The position numbers and the translations under genes were made by a program. A stretch of DNA of 35,636 nt from Bacteroidales bacterium (GTDB lineage Bacteria > Bacteroidota > Bacteroidia > Bacteroidales > F082), in contig JAEEII010000142.1 in the NCBI GenBank assembly GCA_016281295.1, forward strand, positions 1-35,636, given 5' to 3'. Positions 1-8,387 of the stretch are shown here, piece by piece (position 1 is the first letter of the stretch; each line of letters begins with the position of its first letter). The notes under the pieces were generated by a model. It did not search any database. It saw nothing but the letters and a program-made list of their open reading frames with translations, and was not told the origin of the DNA.

Positions 1-31
1 ATTAAAAAATAGAAAAACAAAAAAATATGTC

Positions 32-1420
32 ATGAAAACAAACATTAGATTAAAAACCGATTTTATCAGCAAGCTTTTTCTTCTGACCGTCCTGCTGGCT
101 CTATTTCAAATGTCCTTGTCAGCCCAACAAAAGTCCTTGTCAGCCCAGCAATGGAAGGAACTCCACACAGGGGTCACCGAGGATCTTTACGATGTCTGCT
201 GCATCGACACCAGCACCGTCTTTGCGTGCGGGCAGAACGGAGTGATTCTTAAGACCATCGACGGTGGGGAAAACTGGGAGGAGAAATACCGCCAACCGGG
301 CTGCAAGATGACCAAGATGTGTTTTGTAAATCCCCAGGTCGGCTATGTGTTTTGTGATTCGAATATTTCCATCTATTCTCATACATGGTCGTTGCTGAAA
401 ACCGAAGATGGCGGAGAAACCTGGCAAAGAATAGGAACACCACAAAACAGTAGTTTTGTTGTTCTTGATGACTGGTATGCTACTATCAATCAATATGTCT
501 GTAGTGAGATGGCAATAAAAGGCACTGACACTATTTTTGTCGCAATTTCGCATGACGGGCTATACAGAAGTCTGGATGGTGGCGACAGCTTTGAAAAAAA
601 ACCCATAGAGGATTTTAATGGTTCCGAAGTTCAAGGTTTTTATTTTGAGGACAACACAGGATATCTCTTATGGTGTAACAGACGACATCATACAGCCGGC
701 ATCGCCAAGACAGAAGACGGAGGGGATACATGGCGTCGAATTGACTCAGATATAGGAATAACTTGCTACATGATTAATTTTGCCCATTTCCAAGACAAAA
801 ACAATCTACGGATTTTCGGTGGGTTCGACGAAGGCACTTACGGCTTCACTATGTTGGACACCCATGATGGCTTTCAAACATTCTTTATGAATGACGTGGT
901 AGCTAGTTTTTATTGGTGCTTTGGTCTTGAGGAAGAGTATTTAAAATGTAACTTCACTGACAGCAATCATGGAATGGCACTCTATGTTGGAAAAGACATG
1001 GTTGACTTTTGGGATATTTCCTATACAAAGGACAATGGTTCATCGTGGACATCTTATTCCCATGGCTATCCAAATTACCCGGATCGGCTTTATGGCATTG
1101 ATGGAATCGACACCGTGTTTTTCATTTCAGGTGAGAACGGACACGTTGCCAAAAACCAAGCATTTGTTTTGTTGGATACTGATGAACAGGCTGCCTCTTC
1201 CCTTAACGTTTATCCCAATCCTATGATTGACAGACTATTTATTAAATGCGAGGAAGAATCAAATGTGACAATTTTTTCCGTCACTGGTGAAAAGTTGTAT
1301 GACAAAAAACTTGTTTCTGAAGCCATTGATGTAAGCCATTTAGAACCAGGATTGTATCTGATCCAGATTACAAATCATCAAGGCATTTCCTATATCCAAA
1401 AATTGATAAAACACTTTTAA
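32..1420 (+). CDS. Secreted YCF48/BNR-like repeat protein with T9SS sorting domain
   Basis: The 462-residue product begins with a signal peptide (hydrophobic residues 15-30, cleavage probably after LSA). The body carries TxDGGxxW-type motifs typical of YCF48/BNR beta-propeller repeats: TIDGGENW near residue 75, TEDGGETW near 124, then SLDGGDSF, TEDGGDTW and TKDNGSSW. The last ~70 residues, starting at NVYPNP, form a type A C-terminal sorting domain for the type IX secretion system, so the protein should cross the outer membrane and be released or anchored on the surface. The true ligand or activity cannot be read from sequence. It lies 18 bases before the C25 peptidase gene and may share its transcript. 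GC content drops from about 58% near base 200 to about 33% near base 500, so the gene is compositionally mosaic. Confidence 0.85.
   Translation: MKTNIRLKTDFISKLFLLTVLLALFQMSLSAQQKSLSAQQWKELHTGVTEDLYDVCCIDTSTVFACGQNGVILKTIDGGENWEEKYRQPGCKMTKMCFVNPQVGYVFCDSNISIYSHTWSLLKTEDGGETWQRIGTPQNSSFVVLDDWYATINQYVCSEMAIKGTDTIFVAISHDGLYRSLDGGDSFEKKPIEDFNGSEVQGFYFEDNTGYLLWCNRRHHTAGIAKTEDGGDTWRRIDSDIGITCYMINFAHFQDKNNLRIFGGFDEGTYGFTMLDTHDGFQTFFMNDVVASFYWCFGLEEEYLKCNFTDSNHGMALYVGKDMVDFWDISYTKDNGSSWTSYSHGYPNYPDRLYGIDGIDTVFFISGENGHVAKNQAFVLLDTDEQAASSLNVYPNPMIDRLFIKCEEESNVTIFSVTGEKLYDKKLVSEAIDVSHLEPGLYLIQITNHQGISYIQKLIKHF
113..154 (+). repeat. 21-base tandem duplication at signal peptide cleavage site
   Basis: Two adjacent 21-base copies (113-133 and 134-154) encode SLSAQQK and SLSAQQW. 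They differ at only a few bases, so the expected signal peptidase site (LSA-QQ) is present twice. The pattern looks like a recent slippage duplication. Confidence 0.8.
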
Positions 1421-1438
1421 AAGGAATATATTAAAATA

Positions 1439-4219
1439 ATGAAAAAAGTATTTATTCTATTATTAATAATATTTTTCAATTCAACCCTTTGGGCTCAAAT
1501 AGTTGACAACTTCACATTCTCCATCAATCAAGTCCAACTGACAACTGAAAAAGGATATACCAGAGTCGCTATCCCATTGTGCGACATCAGTTCAGAAGTA
1601 GGGCATCCCGAGTTACCTTGTATGGTGTTAAGATATCTGCTGCCGTTTGACCAAGAAATATCTTCCATCACTATACTTGACAGCACCCTTCAACTCGTAT
1701 CAAACAACGCCCTTGTTTATCCAAAACAACCTGAATATCCCATTAATGATACCACGCTCCATCCTTTTGTGCAACCGAATGAATCCATTTATAACAGCAA
1801 CACTTATTATCCCCTACAAGCCGTACAATCTATAGAGCAATACTATGAAAAGGGGTATCATTTGGCATTGATAAAGGTTTACCCTATCCGATACACGCCA
1901 TCCATGAACCGTCTGGAACTGTTTTCCTACATCCACTTTCAACTGAATCTTTCCCCAGTAACAGGAACACCTTTCAGACCCCAAACACAAACTCAAAAAA
2001 TCCATCAGTTAACCGAATCCTACATACGCTCTCAAATACGAAATAAATTGGATTTAGACCAAAACAACGGTGGTCCGATAACCTTATTAAACAGGAATAC
2101 ATTCGCCACACAACCTATCCGATTGCTGAATATGGTGGAGGATGTAAACCCTGAATATATCATCATTACCAACAATAATGATGTAAACGGCAACTCATTA
2201 TATGACAGTGAAGAAGAAAAAAACATGACAGATGTTTTCCAAGAATTCGCAGACTGGAAGACCCAGAAAGGCATTCCGACTAAAGTAGTAACCGTTGACA
2301 ATATAGCCGCCAATTATACTGGTTGCGATGTGCAGGAAAAGATCCATAACTTTTTAGCGGAAGTACATCAGTACTATGGATCGCCTTTTATTCTGTTAGG
2401 TGGAGATGTGAATGTAGTACCCCAAAAAATGATACGAGGAAGATTGAACCATGGTTTACAGTATTATCCCGTTGATTTGTATTATGTAGCTGTAGGAAAT
2501 ACATGGGATGATAATGGCAACGGAATATATGGAGAATATGTGGATCATGCAGACTACAATGCTGAATTTTATTTTGGACGGGCATCCGTCGAGAACGTGC
2601 AAGAAGCATTGATTTTTCTAAGAAAAAACATGGCTTACGAGACGTTAGAAGACTTGGTTTCTACAGAGAGAAATTATGTTAATAATGTAGTAGGAATGCA
2701 GGCTTATCTTCATAATCCTCCCTTGGCTGAAGATACAACAAGGATGGGTAAGATGGAAAAACTATTTGATTATATAGATACCATAAGTTTTTTACACAGT
2801 GGCATTACTCAAAACAATATAAAAAAATGGAGATGCTATGACTCATACCACTTTCACGGATCGCAAAATTATGAAAACTATTGGTTTCATTTATCAAGAG
2901 ACTCTGCACTCGCTTGTTTTGGCGGCATTATCCCTACAACGATCAATGAGCGTTCACATATCATTTTACACAGTGACCACAGCAGCTATCTGTCATTGGG
3001 AGCTTCGGCGTTGCATAATCACATGACCATAAACAGGCAAGACATTGATGATTTGATTTGTAGCCCTTATCATAAAATAGTGTTTACAGTAGGATGTTCT
3101 CCTGGGGAATATGACAAAGACTGTATAGCAGAGCGATTACTGAATAAGTCAGATGCTGGTACAGTTGCGATTTGTGCAAGTTCACAAGTTAGTGCAATGG
3201 GTGAAGAAGACATGTTTGCAACATTTATAAATAGTTTATACTATTATGAAGATAATGAAATAGTATCAAATCCTTGTTTTTTCAATTTAGGATTAATACA
3301 TGCAAGGACTGTTTCATTATATAATAGTATTCATGGTCATTTAAATAACAATAATAATATTAATGACTGCTATATTCGAAAAAACCACCTTTTTGGCGAC
3401 CCAGAGCTGCCAGTCTGGACCCGCGAACCAGTCGATCTCACCGTCAACACTTCGCCGTCCACCATCACCAACCAGAACGGACAGCTCACCGTCAGTGTTA
3501 GCGGGATGGCCTACTCGGAATATGCCACCAACGACGTGATGGTGTGCGTCATGAAGGATGACGAGGTCTATCTTCGGGAATATTACAACGGTACGGCACA
3601 CAGCCACAACTTCGTCTTCGACGTGATTCCAGAGACCGCCGGGGAACTGAAAGTCACCGTGACTGGACACAACTACATCCCCTACGAGACCACCGTCCCG
3701 GTCAGCATCACAGGCAAAAACCTGTTCGTCTCACAGAAGGCGGTACAGGATGCCACCGGCAACAACGACGGCAAGCTCGATGCGGGGGAAACGGTCAACC
3801 TCAGCATCTCCCTCAAAAACAACGGAACCGTCAACCTGGCCAATGTCAACGCCACCCTTAGCTGCCAGTTCACCGACGCTGCGATGAACCAGAGCCTGAG
3901 TTCCTATCTGACACTCACCACTGCAAACGCCTCATACGGCACCATTGCGAAGAACACAACCGTGACAAGGAACAACTACCAACTCACACTCTCGAACACC
4001 GTGCCCGACCGCAGCGCGCTGCGTTGCACCCTGACCGTCGCCGACGGTGCGGGAGCCACCTGGACCCAAACCTTCACCCTCCCTATCGGAGCGGCGGAGA
4101 TGGACTATGTATCGGTGCGCCACCAGGTTAAACCCAACGGAAGAATCGGACTCGACATCGAATTGACCAACACCGGGGTCGGGACCGCAAAAGGCATCAC
4201 GGCCACATTGACTTCCTAG
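1439..4219 (+). CDS. Gingipain-like C25 peptidase, N-terminal part up to an in-frame TAG
   Basis: The 926-residue product has a signal peptide (residues 1-20), a region resembling the C25 propeptide (about 21-230), and a C25 caspase-like peptidase domain (about 235-650). Landmarks are YIIITNNND, ILLGGDVNVVP, a putative catalytic His in HSDHSS (His514), a putative catalytic Cys in VGCSPGEYD (Cys553), and the LFGDPELPVW motif that closes C25 domains. CARDB-like beta-sandwich repeats follow from about residue 655. The frame ends at TAG 4217-4219 in the middle of such a repeat and continues in the same frame to 5521. Without readthrough the protease lacks its T9SS sorting domain and would probably stay in the periplasm. 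Codon and base use changes abruptly near 3390, from about 22% to 60% GC. This is either an active but mis-sorted protease or a recent pseudogene. Confidence 0.85.
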   Translation: MKKVFILLLIIFFNSTLWAQIVDNFTFSINQVQLTTEKGYTRVAIPLCDISSEVGHPELPCMVLRYLLPFDQEISSITILDSTLQLVSNNALVYPKQPEYPINDTTLHPFVQPNESIYNSNTYYPLQAVQSIEQYYEKGYHLALIKVYPIRYTPSMNRLELFSYIHFQLNLSPVTGTPFRPQTQTQKIHQLTESYIRSQIRNKLDLDQNNGGPITLLNRNTFATQPIRLLNMVEDVNPEYIIITNNNDVNGNSLYDSEEEKNMTDVFQEFADWKTQKGIPTKVVTVDNIAANYTGCDVQEKIHNFLAEVHQYYGSPFILLGGDVNVVPQKMIRGRLNHGLQYYPVDLYYVAVGNTWDDNGNGIYGEYVDHADYNAEFYFGRASVENVQEALIFLRKNMAYETLEDLVSTERNYVNNVVGMQAYLHNPPLAEDTTRMGKMEKLFDYIDTISFLHSGITQNNIKKWRCYDSYHFHGSQNYENYWFHLSRDSALACFGGIIPTTINERSHIILHSDHSSYLSLGASALHNHMTINRQDIDDLICSPYHKIVFTVGCSPGEYDKDCIAERLLNKSDAGTVAICASSQVSAMGEEDMFATFINSLYYYEDNEIVSNPCFFNLGLIHARTVSLYNSIHGHLNNNNNINDCYIRKNHLFGDPELPVWTREPVDLTVNTSPSTITNQNGQLTVSVSGMAYSEYATNDVMVCVMKDDEVYLREYYNGTAHSHNFVFDVIPETAGELKVTVTGHNYIPYETTVPVSITGKNLFVSQKAVQDATGNNDGKLDAGETVNLSISLKNNGTVNLANVNATLSCQFTDAAMNQSLSSYLTLTTANASYGTIAKNTTVTRNNYQLTLSNTVPDRSALRCTLTVADGAGATWTQTFTLPIGAAEMDYVSVRHQVKPNGRIGLDIELTNTGVGTAKGITATLTS

Positions 4220-5521
4220 GACGTGCAGGTCTCGACGGCGACAGCCGATTACGGCGCCTTCTCACATCTGCAATCCAAGACGCAGTCCTTTGAGTTCATT
4301 CCCAACGGCAACTTCAATGGTGACAGTTTCAACCTAAGCATCACGGACGCCTACAACAAGACATGGTCCTTCGCTTTCGACCTCAACATCGTTACCGACA
4401 CCGTGGCAAACCTGGTTTTCGAGAGTACAGAGCGTTCCATCAAATTGAAATGGGATCCAAAGTCTGGATCGACAGGCTACAACGTGTACCGCTCTATGAC
4501 ATGGAACGGCGATTTTGTCAAACAGAACAGCCATCCCTTCCACTCTTCCGCCTATACGGATTTGGGACTTGATGCGATGCAGGCCTATTGCTACGGGGTG
4601 ACCTTCCTGGATGCCTCCGGCAACGAGAGCCCCATGGCCAGGGTCAAGGCTTGGACCTCGCTGCCCCTGGCGGCGGGCTGGCCGGTTTCCATCCCCGACG
4701 GTCTGGGCTTCCCGTGGAGCACCGCACCCAACGTGGCCGATGTTGACGGTGATGGAAAACAGGAGGTTTTCCTCACCGCCGGCTCTGGAGACGGTACTGG
4801 AAGTTACGGTTCCGTCTTGGGCTTCAACCACCTTGCCGAGGAGCTGTATGACATCGACCACAACCCGACCACTGTCAGCGGCTTCGCCAATCCCGGCATC
4901 AGCATGACTTGCAGCCCGGCCATAGGCGACATCGACAACGACGGCATCATGGAGGTTGTGGTGGCGACCCGGGACAATCTCAACTACAACCACAAAATCC
5001 TCGTTTATGAAAATAGCGACACCGACCATAACGGCATCCCGGATCTCACTTGGGAACATGTCCTTGACTACAAGAACTTCAACGGTGTGGTACTTGCCGA
5101 CCTTGACGACAACGGGACGCTGGAGATCATCGCCCCGAACCAAGGCAGGAAAATAGAGAACGGAAGCGTTCACGACACCACCTATTTGGAAGTGTTCAAC
5201 GCCTCAGGAACTTATTACTATCCCAAAAACACCATCTGGGTCAGAGATCCGCGAAACAAGGACAAAAAAGCCGTGACCATGCCCGTCATTCCCACACCGG
5301 CACACACCTGGATCACCGTGGAGTACACGCTCCCCGAATGCTGCGACAACGCCGACTTCGAGCTGGCCAGCATCACAGGCGTGAAAGTGATGACTGCCAC
5401 CTTGGACGGTAACAAAGGCAGCAAGACCCTTGACCTCAAGGGTCTGACTGGAGGGGTTTACCTTTATACAGTTCACTGCGGTAATCACAACTATAACGGG
5501 AAAGTGGTGGTCACCAAATAA
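4220..5521 (+). pseudogene. C-terminal half of the C25 peptidase (FN3, FG-GAP, T9SS sorting domain), cut off by amber codon
   Basis: This is the direct in-frame continuation of the peptidase at 1439-4219. The first residues (DVQVSTATADYG) complete a CARDB-type repeat that begins before the TAG. Next come a fibronectin type III-like domain (about 4400-4650), three FG-GAP/VCBS-like segments (DVDGDGKQE, DIDNDGIME, DLDDNGTLE) and a C-terminal T9SS sorting domain ending NGKVVVTK (about 5280-5521). The GTG at 4223 is a formal start codon, but nothing there looks like a translation start and no signal peptide would be present. The half is therefore not expected to be made alone. The reading frame is otherwise intact, which points to a very recent nonsense change, a sequencing error, or suppression. 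Confidence 0.75.
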
Positions 5522-5569
5522 CACCACCCCGAAAAGAATCCCCCTTTAATAATTTCTTGAATTTTCAAC

Positions 5570-5606
5570 AATCCCGTCAATAATGGCGGGATTTGTTTAT
5601 TTTTGC
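5570..5606 (+). terminator. Stem-loop terminator after the T9SS genes
   Basis: Arms AATCCCG (5570-5576) and CGGGATT (5587-5593) enclose a 10-base loop and are followed by a T-rich run. The structure sits 49 bases after the TAA at 5521 and faces the convergent MATE gene. The region 5607-5722 holds no gene; it contains a 9-base inverted repeat, AATAGGATG (5676) and CATCCTATT (5719), that overlaps the MATE stop codon and may help end the opposing transcript. Confidence 0.6.
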
Positions 5607-5722
5607 AAAACGAAAAAAACGGACGCTTGATATAGATTGGAACTTACCACCACATTTATCAAAAACAATGCTTTAAATAGGATGACGTGATATGATCCTC
5701 AACACCTCCTATGGATAACATC

Positions 5723-7114
5723 CTATTGCGGAGATGGTGTCGATCTAACATCAACGGCACGAAACACCTTCTTCTGCGTCAACATCAGCACAAAAGCCAA
5801 CACTGCTCCCAACACATCGGAGATTGTCATAGAGGCCCACACGCCAGTAAGGCCTTGATAACCAATATTTTCAAACAAAGGAGGAATGATGTAAATCATT
5901 GGAAGGAGAAAGAGCACCTGACGTGAGAGGCTCGTCACAATGGCAATCCAAGGCTTGTCGATGCTCTGGAAAAAGTTGGAATTGGTGATGGTGAAACCCA
6001 CCAAGCCGAACATCACCAAAATGAAACGCATGGCGGGAATGGCAATCTGAATCAATTCCTCCTCCTTGGTAAAGGCACGCAATAACAGATGAGGCAGGGT
6101 CAAGGCTAATACCGTGCTCGCCACACCAATGATGATATTAATCTTCATGGTCAACGTATAGACTGCCTTCAGCCGATGTGGATGACGCGCACCATAGTTA
6201 TATCCTGCAATAGGCTGCATGCCCTGGCACACACCAAGGATCAACATGACCGCCAAGCTGGCGAATGTGTTGATGATGCCATACGCCCCCACGGCCAAGT
6301 CGCCCCCATAATGGATGAGCTGACGGTTGAGCAAAGCCACCACGCCCGATGCCGCCACATTCATCAAGAAAGGACTCATGCCGATAAGCAGGATGTTACG
6401 GAAGATGTAACCCTTGGGTCTCCAAGCATGACGACGGAAGCGGATGAACGACTTCGGTTGGAGAAAATGCATCACGGCAACGATACCCGAAGCCGCCATT
6501 GAGATGGTTGTGGCCCAAGCAGCACCAGCAATACCCCAGTCCAACCCATAGATGAACAACGCATCGAGCGCAATATTCAGGATGGCACCGCCCACCATAA
6601 TCCACATGGACTTCTGAGGATAGCCACTGGCACGAATCAAACCCGTGAGGTTGAAAGTCAAGGTCGTGAAGAACATTCCAGGCAGCACGATATCCATGTA
6701 CTCCCTTGCATAACCAATAGTCTCCGCCGAAGCACCGAACATCGTCAAGATGCGATCCATGAAAATATAGCCTCCTGTAACAAAGAGAAATCCAAAGAAA
6801 AAAGTAAGCAACAAACTGTTACCCAAAATCTTCTCCGCCCAGTTGACGTCTTTCTTTCCCAAAACGATAGACATTCGCGCTGATGAACCCACACCCACCA
6901 ACGAGCCAAAGGCATGGATGATGTTCATAATCGGCATGGTGATGGCCAATCCTGCAATAGCCAAGGCACCCACACACTGCCCTAAGAACACACGGTCGCA
7001 GATATTATACACCGAAGCAATAATCTGACTCACAATCGAAGGTAAAGCGTATGCCCATAAAAGGCTCTTTATATCTTTGGTTTCCAGCTCTTTAGTCCTA
7101 TCTAACTGTTCCAT
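5723..7114 (-). CDS. MATE family multidrug/Na+ efflux transporter
   Basis: The 463-residue product is an inner-membrane protein with about 12 hydrophobic helices in the two-bundle layout of MATE antiporters. Family landmarks include ALPSIVSQIIASVYNICDRVFLGQ at the first helix pair, the ASGYPQKSMW loop and GxQPIAGYNYGA in the second half. It probably exports cationic drugs or metabolites in exchange for Na+ or H+. I chose the ATG at 7114, giving MEQLDRTKEL. An upstream in-frame TTG at 7141 lies inside the TAATTTTG -7 box (7139-7146) and so cannot be a start for that transcript. It is the only gene of its unit, divergent from the envelope operon at 7191. Its stop is TAG, which shows that TAG works as a normal terminator here. 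The substrate cannot be predicted. Confidence 0.92.
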   Translation of the reverse strand: MEQLDRTKELETKDIKSLLWAYALPSIVSQIIASVYNICDRVFLGQCVGALAIAGLAITMPIMNIIHAFGSLVGVGSSARMSIVLGKKDVNWAEKILGNSLLLTFFFGFLFVTGGYIFMDRILTMFGASAETIGYAREYMDIVLPGMFFTTLTFNLTGLIRASGYPQKSMWIMVGGAILNIALDALFIYGLDWGIAGAAWATTISMAASGIVAVMHFLQPKSFIRFRRHAWRPKGYIFRNILLIGMSPFLMNVAASGVVALLNRQLIHYGGDLAVGAYGIINTFASLAVMLILGVCQGMQPIAGYNYGARHPHRLKAVYTLTMKINIIIGVASTVLALTLPHLLLRAFTKEEELIQIAIPAMRFILVMFGLVGFTITNSNFFQSIDKPWIAIVTSLSRQVLFLLPMIYIIPPLFENIGYQGLTGVWASMTISDVLGAVLAFVLMLTQKKVFRAVDVRSTPSPQ

Positions 7115-7138
7115 CTTACACTTTAAAAAATTGAAGTG

Positions 7139-7146
7139 CAAAATTA
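7139..7146 (-). promoter_or_regulatory. -7 box of the MATE promoter
   Basis: TAATTTTG on the minus strand matches the Bacteroidetes -7 consensus TAnnTTTG. It ends 24 bases before the ATG at 7114, the usual distance in this window. No clear -33 TTTG is visible. The box forms one arm of a perfect inverted repeat with the opposing promoter. Confidence 0.7.
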
Positions 7147-7158
7147 GAGTTTTTTTTC

Positions 7159-7166
7159 TAATTTTG
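7159..7166 (+). promoter_or_regulatory. -7 box of the envelope operon promoter
   Basis: TAATTTTG ends 24 bases before the ATG at 7191. Together with the minus-strand box it forms a perfect 10-base inverted repeat (CAAAATTAGA 7139-7148, TCTAATTTTG 7157-7166) with an 8-base T-rich spacer. The two polymerases would occupy overlapping DNA. Confidence 0.7.
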
Positions 7167-7190
7167 CCCTCTATTTAATCATCTCTCAAT

Positions 7191-8375
7191 ATGAAAAAAA
7201 TAATTTTATTATTTTATTTATTTTTGTTAGGTATATATGCTATTGCCAACGACGGCATCTTCTATACTTCGGGCAATCAACTAATTCCCATCACTGAAAC
7301 AGAGATCTCTGTTCAGAAAGAGATTTTAAGCATCACACGCCAAGGAGATCAGCTGTATGTACATGTTTATTACGAGTTCTTCAACCCTGGTGCGGAGAAG
7401 ACTCTATTGGTTGGCTTTGAGGCCATGCCCCCTGGAGGTGCCTGGGCTATTGAGGAGGAAGAATACAAGAAACTTACTGACCACCCGAACATCTTTGACT
7501 TCACTGTGAAACTCAATGGCCAGTCATTGAAATACCAAGTCTCCCATGTGGAAAACCAGGAAAACTATTTCCAAAACGGGAAATTTGATGAGTTATCCAA
7601 GCAACGCGAACTTGAGCTGGGACGAGAGTGGGAATTCTCTGAGGGGATACCTTATTATTTTGTATATCACTTTGATGCCACTTTCAAGAAAGGCCTGAAT
7701 ATCGTGGAGCACACCTATTTGTTTGATGCATCGGATTATGTTGGCACTGAATATTGTTTTGAGTATGTGTTGACCGCGGCCAACCGCTGGGCTAACCATC
7801 AAATCGATGACTTCACCTTGAATCTTGACCTGGGTCCCCGTTGCACATACGATGTCAACGAGAGTTTCTTCAAAGGTCAAGGCGGATGGACCATCGACGG
7901 GGTGGGAAGGCAAAACGAGATAGAAAAATATGATATCAAGATGCTGCGGTTCCACATCCAAGACGGCATGGTCACTTATCACAAGAAAAACTTTCATCCC
8001 GAAGGGGAACTTTTTGTGGAACGGCCTTTCGTTTGGGACGAGGAAGGCTATTTCAACGCTTACGAAGAGGAAGGCGACTGTTTTCGCGCCATCGCCTTTG
8101 AATTCAAGAAAGGTTACACTTCAGCCATGAAAATCTTTTACATGGAGGATGAAGACACGTCCGAATGCAGTGAAATCAGCGATGATATGAAGAAAATCAT
8201 GCGCAACCTGCCCTTTGCCTATCGAGGCTATGTGTTCAAGACCAAGATGTTACAAGACTATTTTGAGTCCACCGACTGGTATGTGGCCAATCCCGATTAC
8301 GTTTCCGACATGAAAGACCTTTCGGAAGAAGAGCGGAGATGGGTGGATTTTTGGACCAAACAGCAGAAAAAATAA
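7191..8375 (+). CDS. Secreted DUF4424-like protein, first gene of envelope operon
   Basis: The 394-residue product has a signal peptide (residues 1-19, cleavage near AIA-ND) and no other membrane segment, so it is probably periplasmic. The region after the signal, with a conserved-looking ISVQKEILSITRQGDQLYVHVYYEFFNPG stretch split over residues 38-70, recalls DUF4424 proteins, which carry a predicted beta-rich domain that starts 'NDG...' after the signal peptide. The function is unknown. It is preceded by a good -7 box and followed after 12 bases by the LysM protein gene, so it is likely the first cistron of a six-gene unit. The family assignment is by eye and only moderately secure; the coding call is firm because start, signal peptide and operon spacing all agree. 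Confidence 0.8.
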   Translation: MKKIILLFYLFLLGIYAIANDGIFYTSGNQLIPITETEISVQKEILSITRQGDQLYVHVYYEFFNPGAEKTLLVGFEAMPPGGAWAIEEEEYKKLTDHPNIFDFTVKLNGQSLKYQVSHVENQENYFQNGKFDELSKQRELELGREWEFSEGIPYYFVYHFDATFKKGLNIVEHTYLFDASDYVGTEYCFEYVLTAANRWANHQIDDFTLNLDLGPRCTYDVNESFFKGQGGWTIDGVGRQNEIEKYDIKMLRFHIQDGMVTYHKKNFHPEGELFVERPFVWDEEGYFNAYEEEGDCFRAIAFEFKKGYTSAMKIFYMEDEDTSECSEISDDMKKIMRNLPFAYRGYVFKTKMLQDYFESTDWYVANPDYVSDMKDLSEEERRWVDFWTKQQKK

Positions 8376-8387
8376 TCTCATTCTTTT

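Noticed and set aside
4217..4219. TAG reassigned to an amino acid genome-wide
   Set aside because: MATE, the beta-flower gene, the 29644 gene and the BMP-like gene all end in TAG at natural protein ends.
4334..5173. 279-residue open frame on the minus strand
   Set aside because: It lies opposite the FN3/FG-GAP part of the C25 protein, has no recognisable domain and arises from GC-rich codon bias.
5598..5605. TATTTTTG as a plus-strand promoter
   Set aside because: It sits in the T run of the terminator, has no -33 element and no gene downstream on that strand.
7115..7141. Upstream TTG start for the MATE gene
   Set aside because: The TTG is part of the -7 promoter box and would not be in the mRNA.
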